Positions 1 to 3,865 of a stretch of DNA of 5,078 nt are shown piece by piece (position 1 is the stretch's first letter; each line of letters begins with the position of its first letter). A program made the position numbers and the translations under genes. The stretch is from contig DEPS01000063.1 in assembly GCA_002358875.1 (NCBI GenBank), positions 7,699 through 12,776 of the forward strand. The letters are read 5' to 3'. This stretch comes from Lachnospiraceae bacterium UBA3386. GTDB lineage: Bacteria > Bacillota > Clostridia > Lachnospirales > Lachnospiraceae. The notes under the pieces were generated by a model, which saw only the letters and a list, made by a program, of their open reading frames with translations, searched no databases and had not been told where the DNA came from.

Positions 1-9
1 GTTCCAAAA

Positions 10-50
10 CCAGGAAAGCTGCACAGGCAGATGCCCGTGCAGCTTTCTGG
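10..50 (-). terminator. Hairpin terminator or attenuator after the sugar-binding protein gene
   Basis: An 11-bp perfect stem (GAAAGCTGCAC at 14-24 with GTGCAGCTTTC at 37-47) continues inward after one mismatch with GGC/GCC around an AGAT loop. It can extend outward with CCA/TGG if one base is bulged. Read on the minus strand, the stem is followed by TTTT and then GGAAC, so the U-tract is short. It lies about 87 nt past the stop codon of the binding-protein gene. It may end the transcript, or partly attenuate it before transporter genes lying further left, outside the window. Confidence 0.7.
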
Positions 51-136
51 AGGGTATTACGAACATTGCGCCGCCTCAAACCTCCGGAAACGGCAGCGTA
101 ATGAGATCGCCGGAATTATAAAGCCTGTTCCCGGTA

Positions 137-1171
137 TCAGTTTCCGGAATAGCTTTTAAGAGTATCGATGTGCTCCTGGGCATTCTCAGCGTTGATGATT
201 GTGTATCCGGAATCAACCACAGAGTCGACCTGCTCGCCTTTGAGGTGCTTGACCATTGTCTCGACAGCAAGGTATGCCATGTTATAAGGGTTCTGAGCCG
301 TTGTCATGGTCATCTTGCCTTCAAGGATTGCCTCAGCGGCAGGGATCTGTCCGTCGAAGCCGAGGAAGATGGTGTTCTTGTAGGTCTCAAGGCCGGCCTT
401 TTTTGCTGCATTTGCAGCCGCCAGAGCCATGTCGTCATTGTTTGCGCAGATGATGGCCACGCCTTCGGGATGAGTGGACATGATGCCTTCCATCTCATTG
501 GTCGCAAGGTCGGCAACAGCGTTTGCATAGTGGACTTCGTTCTCGAGGAAATCTCCGCCGTTCTCTTCAATACCTGCGATGTAGCCGTTCATACGGGCAG
601 TGTTGGTGCCGTCGCCCTGAACACCTGCGATCTCGATGCACTTGATCTCTTCCCAGCCTGCTGCCTTGGCTGCCTCGACAGCTGCTGCGGCGCCGGCTTT
701 TGCCGCTTCTTCGTTACCGGTTCCGATAAAGGAAATGACCTTGTCTGAAGGAATGGCACTGTCGAGCGCCATAACAGGTTTGTCCGTGTCTGCGATCAGA
801 GTCTTGACTGTATCTGCCTGCAGAGGAGCAATGATATATCCGTCATAAGCGCCTGAACCAAGGTCGGTCTGGATCATGTTCATCTGCTCGTCATAGGAAG
901 TCTCTGAAGGCGGGCCCTTGACCTCGACTGTCACTTCAGGATGATCCTTGGAATATGCCTCTGCGCCGGCCTTGATGTAGGTCCAGTACTCGGAAGAAAG
1001 AGTCTTGCAGATGACATCGATCTTGTAGCTTTCTCCTCCCGACTCAGTTCCTGCCTCTTCTTTTGCGGGCTCACTGGCGGAACTGGAAGCCGGGCTGCTG
1101 GAGCCGCCGCACGCCGCCATGGAAACTGCAACTGCGCCTGCGAGCAATGCTGCTAATAACCTGCGTTTCAT
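137..1171 (-). CDS. Sugar ABC transporter substrate-binding lipoprotein (periplasmic-binding type 1, RbsB-like)
   Basis: This 344-residue protein should capture a sugar outside the cell and deliver it to an ABC permease. The N-terminus is a lipoprotein signal: KRR at 2-4, a hydrophobic stretch at 5-18, and lipobox M18-A19-A20-C21, so Cys21 would be lipidated and anchor the protein to the outer face of the membrane. A flexible Ser/Glu-rich linker follows (about 22-48). Residues about 50-335 form a two-lobed type 1 sugar-binding fold, with family-typical stretches YDGYIIAPLQAD (109-120), ICANNDDMALAAANA (241-255), FLGFDG (269-274) and TTAQNPYNMAY (290-300). The start is fixed by AGGAGG at 1179-1184, 7 nt upstream. 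It follows the isomerase gene by 189 nt on the same strand, and a hairpin lies downstream. The family is secure and the ligand is not: pentoses, hexoses and inositols are all bound by relatives. The permease and ATPase are not in the window. Confidence 0.93.
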   Translation of the reverse strand: MKRRLLAALLAGAVAVSMAACGGSSSPASSSASEPAKEEAGTESGGESYKIDVICKTLSSEYWTYIKAGAEAYSKDHPEVTVEVKGPPSETSYDEQMNMIQTDLGSGAYDGYIIAPLQADTVKTLIADTDKPVMALDSAIPSDKVISFIGTGNEEAAKAGAAAAVEAAKAAGWEEIKCIEIAGVQGDGTNTARMNGYIAGIEENGGDFLENEVHYANAVADLATNEMEGIMSTHPEGVAIICANNDDMALAAANAAKKAGLETYKNTIFLGFDGQIPAAEAILEGKMTMTTAQNPYNMAYLAVETMVKHLKGEQVDSVVDSGYTIINAENAQEHIDTLKSYSGN

Positions 1172-1178
1172 AATACTA

Positions 1179-1184
1179 CCTCCT
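1179..1184 (-). promoter_or_regulatory. Ribosome binding site of the sugar-binding protein gene
   Basis: AGGAGG on the minus strand lies 7 nt before the ATG at 1171, preceded by an A/T-rich leader with runs of A and T (about 1186-1204). The strong site fits high expression, as is usual for binding proteins. Confidence 0.85.
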
Positions 1185-1213
1185 GTTTTTTGAAATATTT
1201 TTTTACCCTCCCT

Positions 1214-1327
1214 ATTTCCACAGTCATCCCGTCCCCGCTGTACGCGCTGCAGGATATCCCGCTAAATAGCATTTCCACATTTATCCCGTCTCCGCTGTAC
1301 GCGCCGCAGGATGCTATGCTCAATAGT
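1214..1327 (-). repeat. Two tandem copies of a 57-bp degenerate repeat between the isomerase and binding-protein genes
   Basis: Copies at 1214-1270 and 1271-1327 match at about 46 of 57 positions by hand count. The best conserved part on the plus strand is ATCCCGTCyCCGCTGTACGC followed by GCyGCAGGAT. A decayed third start (ATTTTC...CACATTTC) follows from 1328. No reading frame or convincing promoter is seen in this spacer. The unit shares words and spacing with the repeats beyond lacI (2457-2572), so it is probably a dispersed intergenic repeat rather than a local accident. Confidence 0.8.
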
Positions 1328-1360
1328 ATTTTCAAAAGCACATTTCTTCCAAAAGACTTT

Positions 1361-2143
1361 TTATACCAGTGTCATGATCGCTTTGACGGCCTCCGCAGTC
1401 GTCGTCTGCGGGAAGAGCTCGTATCCGACATATCCCTGATATCCGGCCTCCTCGAGCGCCCTATAGACCCTGGGGAAATAAATCTCGCCGGTGCCGGGCT
1501 CGTGCCTGCCGGGTGCATCCGCGATGTGGACATGACCAAAGGTATCACCGAAGTCCCTGATCGTGTCACAGATGCAGCCCTCATTGATCTGCATATGGTA
1601 TGCGTCATAAAGAACCTTCAGCCTGGGGGATCCGATCAGGCGGATCATCTCTGCCGCGTCACGGGTGTATTTCAGATAATTTCCCACATGATCTGTCGTA
1701 ATGTTCAGCGCCTCCAGATTCATCTGGATCCCGCTCTTCTCCGCCAGAGCCGCGCACTTTTCCAGATTACGGAACATTGTGCAGGTCTTTACGGTGTCGG
1801 ACAGGTTCTCATAGGCATTGATCACGATACCGCCGTCTCCCAGTCCGTTCGAGTGGATCGTCACGCAGGGCGTGCCCAGATACTTTGCCGTCTCAATGGA
1901 TCTCTCAAGATATTCCATATAGGCCTGTGTCTGTTCCGGATCGATCAGAGACAGATCCGCGTCGCCGTTGAAGCCGCAGATCGGAATGCCGGCCTTCTGC
2001 GCCGCTTCCTTTACCGCTTCCAGATCCTTATCGGGCCATCCCCAGAACTCTACCGCGTCAAAACCATCATCTTTTGCCGCCTGGAAACGCTCCAGGAAAG
2101 GGATCTCCCCATAAAGGGCATCGATACAGGCTGATGTTTTCAT
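1361..2143 (-). CDS. Sugar isomerase/epimerase, hydroxypyruvate isomerase-type TIM barrel
   Basis: A 260-residue cytoplasmic protein, the usual length for the AP endonuclease 2-like TIM-barrel isomerases. The hydroxypyruvate isomerase signature is clear: MNLEALN (141-147), LKVLYDAYHMQ (175-185), GHVHIADAPGRHEPGTGE (203-220) and GYVGYELFP (237-245). By family analogy the divalent metal would be held by Glu144, Asp180, His206 and Glu242. Some relatives have Gln at the third position. The family interconverts aldose/ketose or epimeric small sugars. Hydroxypyruvate to tartronate semialdehyde is one option, but with a sugar transporter and LacI regulator nearby a ketose epimerase or related activity is equally plausible. 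The start chosen is the ATG at 2143, since AAGGAGG lies 8 nt upstream. The in-frame ATG at 2149 is too close to that site, and an upstream extension to 2179 would bypass it. Confidence 0.88.
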   Translation of the reverse strand: MKTSACIDALYGEIPFLERFQAAKDDGFDAVEFWGWPDKDLEAVKEAAQKAGIPICGFNGDADLSLIDPEQTQAYMEYLERSIETAKYLGTPCVTIHSNGLGDGGIVINAYENLSDTVKTCTMFRNLEKCAALAEKSGIQMNLEALNITTDHVGNYLKYTRDAAEMIRLIGSPRLKVLYDAYHMQINEGCICDTIRDFGDTFGHVHIADAPGRHEPGTGEIYFPRVYRALEEAGYQGYVGYELFPQTTTAEAVKAIMTLV

Positions 2144-2151
2144 GATCATTT

Positions 2152-2158
2152 CCTCCTT
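2152..2158 (-). promoter_or_regulatory. Ribosome binding site that decides the isomerase start
   Basis: AAGGAGG on the minus strand. Spacing is 8 nt to the ATG at 2143 but only 2 nt to the ATG at 2149, so translation should begin at 2143 (MKTSACIDALY). Confidence 0.85.
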
Positions 2159-2224
2159 CTTATCTCTTTGAGGTAACAAAAGATTGACCTCTGCATCTTT
2201 TCTTTGTATGTCCCGCGTACATTG

Positions 2225-2246
2225 TGTGCTTATTCTGTGCTTATTC
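2225..2246. repeat. Perfect 11-bp tandem repeat in the isomerase leader
   Basis: TGTGCTTATTC occurs twice back to back (2225-2235 and 2236-2246). The period is close to one helical turn, so both copies would face the same side of the DNA, as protein-binding sites often do. It lies in the 5' leader of the isomerase transcript. The GTGCT word also begins the palindromes at 2288 and 2377. Confidence 0.7.
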
Positions 2247-2287
2247 TTTAAATTATGCTGTTTTCTCTCTTTTTTGTTTCATTATCC

Positions 2288-2306
2288 GTGCTATGCACAT
2301 ATATTA
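2288..2306. promoter_or_regulatory. Candidate operator, GTGC-TAT-GCAC palindrome by the isomerase promoter
   Basis: The dyad GTGC-TAT-GCAC (2288-2298) is part of a 19-bp word matched at 17 of 19 positions by 2377-2395 on the other side of the terminator. It lies just downstream of, or overlapping, the likely -10 of the isomerase promoter, where a repressor would block transcription. The adjacent LacI protein is an obvious candidate binder, but the dyad has a 3-nt spacer instead of the usual central CG of LacI operators, so this is inference. Confidence 0.4.
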
Positions 2307-2341
2307 CAGTATTATATTCACAAAATCAATGCTTTTTTCAA
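2301..2341 (-). promoter_or_regulatory. Probable promoter region of the isomerase and binding-protein genes
   Basis: Two sigma-70-like readings overlap on the minus strand. One has a perfect TATAAT (2311-2316) with TTGAAA (2336-2341) at a long 19-nt spacing. The other has TTGATT (2324-2329), 17 nt, then TAATAT (2301-2306). Both start just past the lacI terminator, so the isomerase gene does not depend on read-through from lacI. The leader would be about 150-160 nt. Which box pair is used cannot be settled by eye. Confidence 0.5.
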
Positions 2342-2342
2342 T

Positions 2343-2375
2343 AAAAAAACCACCAAATATCCTGGTGGTTTTTTG
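2343..2375. terminator. Strong bidirectional rho-independent terminator after lacI
   Basis: AAAAAACCACCA (2344-2355) pairs perfectly with TGGTGGTTTTTT (2363-2374) around a 7-nt loop. The minus-strand reading ends in a run of seven T, so it ends the lacI transcript about 180 nt past its stop. The plus-strand reading ends in six T, so it also works the other way. It separates lacI from the isomerase promoter. Confidence 0.9.
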
Positions 2376-2395
2376 TGTGCTTTGCACATATTTTA
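2376..2395. promoter_or_regulatory. Second GTGC-TTT-GCAC palindrome, next to the lacI terminator
   Basis: TGTGC-TTT-GCACA (2376-2388) is a perfect 13-bp dyad and starts the second copy of the 19-bp word at 2288-2306 (17 of 19 identical). The two dyad centres are 89 bp apart. It could be an auxiliary operator upstream of the isomerase promoter, or simply part of a duplicated AT-rich segment. Confidence 0.35.
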
Positions 2396-2456
2396 TTTTT
2401 CACTGTTGCCTCCGGCACAGGCTTTTTCCATGGCGCTTTGATTCTGCCCGGCCTTG

Positions 2457-2572
2457 TCAGATGTTTTCCGCACAGAAAGTATGCTTCGGTTTCTATCGCT
2501 GCACGCTAAGATGTTTTCACAGAAAGTCCGTCTCAGTGATATCGCTCCATGCTCAGATGTTTTCCGCACAGA
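2457..2572 (-). repeat. Tandem 46-50-bp repeats running into the 3' end of lacI
   Basis: Units start with AGATGTTTTC at 2459, 2509 and 2555. The first is 50 bp and the second 46 bp with small deletions. The third starts at the lacI stop codon and shares an exact 20-bp match (2553-2572 with 2457-2476). Read on the minus strand the shared core is CTGTG-(CGG)-AAAACATCT. The array therefore contains the last codons and stop of lacI and decayed copies of the same sequence downstream. It shares words and spacing with the 1214-1327 repeats. Confidence 0.8.
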
Positions 2573-3590
2573 GGATCTGCAGGTCGATAAAACGCCCGGC
2601 GTCCGGAAGCTCTTTATTGCGCAGATAACTGGCCAGCCAGATCAGCGGCTCACGGCCCTGGCGCACAAAGTCCTGGGGAATCGTAAAATCCACCCTTCCT
2701 TCTTTCAGAAGCTGACGGATCCCGTCGTTGATGTCATGACAGATCACATGCACCTTCTTTTCCATCCCACAGGCGCGGACCGCCTCCGCACAGGCCGTCA
2801 CGCTCAGATTCGCCATGTAAATGCCTCCGAGCTCATGATGGCTCTGAAGCGCTTCCCCGATAACTCGCAGGGTCGTGCTGTAATCATTAAAGGTCTCCGC
2901 CGTCAAAAGATCTTCGGACGGCAGCCCGAGCTCGGCCATGCGCTCCGAAAAACCAAGAAACCTCTGGCGGTGCCCGTCAAATTTCATATTGCCTACAGCG
3001 GCAAGCACCTTCTCCCCCGGCCGGATACACCGGCTCATCATCTGGGCGGCGAGCCGTCCGGATTTTTTAATATCCTGTCCCACAAACAGTACCCGGCCGG
3101 AATCGGGCAGGTCGGAATTAAATGTGACAACAGGAATACCTTCATCCTTCATCTGCTGCAGTATTTTTTCCGTGGAAGGATCCCTGAGCAGGCAGACAGA
3201 AAGCCCCTGCACCCCCTCCTCCTTAAGCCCTGCAAGAAGCTCTGCAGCTTCCCCGGGAAGATCCGTCCTGCACTGCTTTACGAGGATCTCCACATTCCCG
3301 CTCTCAAGCTCCGCCTGCGCCTGGCGGATCCCCTGGACTACGCCCTCACGGAACTGCTGCCCGAATCCCCAGTCCGGCAGAAGCACTCCCAGCCGCAGCG
3401 GCCTGTTCTCTTCCTCCCGCTCCCGCAGATGAATCTCCCGCTTTGTTACATATCCCAGCTCCTTCGCTGTCTGCAGGATTCTTTCCTTCACATCCGCCTT
3501 AACATATGAGCGATTGTTCAGGACACGGTCCACCGTGCCCCGGGATACCCCCGCTTTCTCCGCTATCATATTGATCGTGACTCTGGCCAT
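2553..3590 (-). CDS. LacI-family transcriptional regulator
   Basis: A 345-residue DNA-binding regulator of normal LacI length. The N-terminal helix-turn-helix is clear: TINMIAEKAGVSRGTVDRVLNN (5-26), with GTVDRVLN as recognition helix. The linker that follows (about 46-63, YVTKREIHLREREEENR) is charged and lacks the usual hinge-helix pattern (N..A..L) of classical LacI. Residues about 65-340 form a type 1 periplasmic-binding-like sensor: LRLGVLLPDWGFGQQFREGV (66-84), IPVVTFNSDLP (152-162), VLFVGQDIKKSGRLAA (167-182), GHRQRFLGF (206-214) and HVICHDI (281-287). It probably senses a sugar or phosphorylated sugar and controls the isomerase and transport genes downstream. The start is the ATG at 3590, because GGAGG lies 8 nt upstream; the ATG at 3605 overlaps that site. 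The gene has its own promoter and terminator. Its last codons lie within a repeat. Confidence 0.92.
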   Translation of the reverse strand: MARVTINMIAEKAGVSRGTVDRVLNNRSYVKADVKERILQTAKELGYVTKREIHLREREEENRPLRLGVLLPDWGFGQQFREGVVQGIRQAQAELESGNVEILVKQCRTDLPGEAAELLAGLKEEGVQGLSVCLLRDPSTEKILQQMKDEGIPVVTFNSDLPDSGRVLFVGQDIKKSGRLAAQMMSRCIRPGEKVLAAVGNMKFDGHRQRFLGFSERMAELGLPSEDLLTAETFNDYSTTLRVIGEALQSHHELGGIYMANLSVTACAEAVRACGMEKKVHVICHDINDGIRQLLKEGRVDFTIPQDFVRQGREPLIWLASYLRNKELPDAGRFIDLQILCAENI

Positions 3591-3598
3591 TCCCAATA

Positions 3599-3603
3599 CC
3601 TCC
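3599..3603 (-). promoter_or_regulatory. Ribosome binding site that decides the lacI start
   Basis: GGAGG on the minus strand, 8 nt before the ATG at 3590. The alternative ATG at 3605 sits against this site and would have no Shine-Dalgarno of its own, so the protein should begin MARVTINMIAEKAG. Confidence 0.8.
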
Positions 3604-3612
3604 ATTAAGCTT

Positions 3613-3641
3613 ATAATACCTGAACTTTACTGCCGGTGCAA
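3613..3641 (-). promoter_or_regulatory. Sigma-70 promoter of lacI
   Basis: On the minus strand TTGCAC (3636-3641) and TATTAT (3613-3618) are separated by exactly 17 nt. The start point would be near 3606, giving a very short leader with the GGAGG just inside it. No convincing operator dyad was found over it. Confidence 0.7.
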
Positions 3642-3664
3642 GAAAAACATGTGCTTTTCACACA

Positions 3665-3743
3665 GTGGAACAGGGGGGACGGTTCCTCGTTCCACTTTTG
3701 ATTGTGGAACAGGGGGGAACAGGGGGACGGTTCCCTGGTCCAC
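3665..3743. repeat. G-rich palindromic repeat, two units (REP-like)
   Basis: Unit 1 (3665-3695) begins GTGGAAC and ends with its perfect inverse GTTCCAC. Unit 2 (3704-3743) begins GTGGAAC and ends GGTCCAC, with an internal extra GGAACAGGGGG segment. Both contain GGGGGACGGTTCC. Similar GGGGACGGTTC words are, from memory, common between genes in Clostridia and resemble REP elements moved by RAYT transposases. No transposase is present here, so this would be a non-autonomous copy. It sits between the two divergent promoters. Confidence 0.7.
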
Positions 3744-3748
3744 ACAGC

Positions 3749-3777
3749 TTGACGAATATATTTAGGTAGGTTATACT
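3749..3777 (+). promoter_or_regulatory. Near-consensus sigma-70 promoter of the surface protein gene
   Basis: TTGACG (3749-3754), a 17-nt spacer and TATACT (3772-3777). The start point would be near 3784, giving a leader of about 80 nt to the ATG at 3866. The -10 is embedded in a perfect palindrome, which suggests tight repression of an otherwise strong promoter. Confidence 0.8.
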
Positions 3778-3782
3778 AACCT
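3768..3782. promoter_or_regulatory. DtxR/IdeR-like box over the -10 of the surface protein promoter
   Basis: AGGTTA-TAC-TAACCT is a perfect 15-bp dyad with 3-nt centre. The known DtxR/IdeR consensus TTAGGTTAGSCTAACCTAA has the same half-sites at the same spacing; the 19-mer here matches at 14 positions by hand count. The box covers the -10, the standard place for iron-dependent repression. Overlapping TAAC/GTTA words continue to 3799. The binding regulator is inferred and is not encoded in the window. Confidence 0.5.
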
Positions 3783-3783
3783 C

Positions 3784-3799
3784 GTTAGACATTTCTAAC
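3784..3799 (+). promoter_or_regulatory. Inverted repeat at the transcription start of the surface protein gene
   Basis: GTTAGA-CATT-TCTAAC is a perfect 6-bp dyad around the predicted start point. It also forms CTAAC-CTC-GTTAG (3776-3788) with the preceding box. It could be a second regulator half-site pair or a small 5' RNA hairpin. Confidence 0.4.
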
Positions 3800-3852
3800 T
3801 TAATGTCCGGACTCGCGAATCCACGACACACATAATATTCATACGCACCGTA

Positions 3853-3860
3853 AAAGGAGG
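3853..3860 (+). promoter_or_regulatory. Ribosome binding site of the surface protein gene
   Basis: AAAGGAGG lies 5 nt before the ATG at 3866. With the promoter upstream and signal peptide downstream, this makes 3866 the clear start. Confidence 0.85.
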
Positions 3861-3865
3861 ATTTC

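Larger units (their letters stand above)
2144..2552. other. 409-nt intergenic region between lacI and the isomerase gene, no gene seen
   Basis: Short open frames here are AT-rich, lack ribosome binding sites and give no recognisable protein. From right to left the region holds the lacI-distal tandem repeats (2457-2554), a small GCCT/AGGC hairpin (2408-2422), one GTGC-TTT-GCAC palindrome, the terminator (2343-2375), an AT-rich promoter region (2301-2341), a second GTGC-TAT-GCAC palindrome, an 11-bp tandem repeat (2225-2246), and the isomerase leader. Confidence 0.8.

Noticed and set aside
170..748. 192-codon plus-strand frame opposite the sugar-binding protein
   Set aside because: Antisense shadow of a well-recognised gene; Cys/Val/Asp composition is the complement of the real codons.
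1214..1327. Possible CRISPR array from the tandem repeats
   Set aside because: Only two contiguous degenerate 57-bp copies with no unique spacers between them.
1190..2134. Long plus-strand open frame opposite the isomerase
   Set aside because: The minus frame has clear isomerase motifs. The plus frame starts in repeats, has no Shine-Dalgarno and matches nothing.
2408..2427. GCCT/AGGC hairpin followed by five T on the plus strand as a terminator
   Set aside because: The stem has only four pairs and no plus-strand transcript is evident upstream.
2184..2628. Short plus-strand frames in the lacI-isomerase spacer
   Set aside because: They read through a terminator and AT-rich promoter sequence, have no ribosome binding site, and encode Phe/Cys-rich peptides typical of non-coding AT-rich DNA.
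2454..3509. Long plus-strand open frame opposite lacI
   Set aside because: It mirrors the lacI gene, has no ribosome binding site and gives a His/Pro/Arg/Leu-rich protein of no family. It is a GC-driven shadow.
3673..3726. G-quadruplex from the three G-runs
   Set aside because: Only three runs of five to six G are present, with uneven spacing; a four-run motif is missing unless a run is split.
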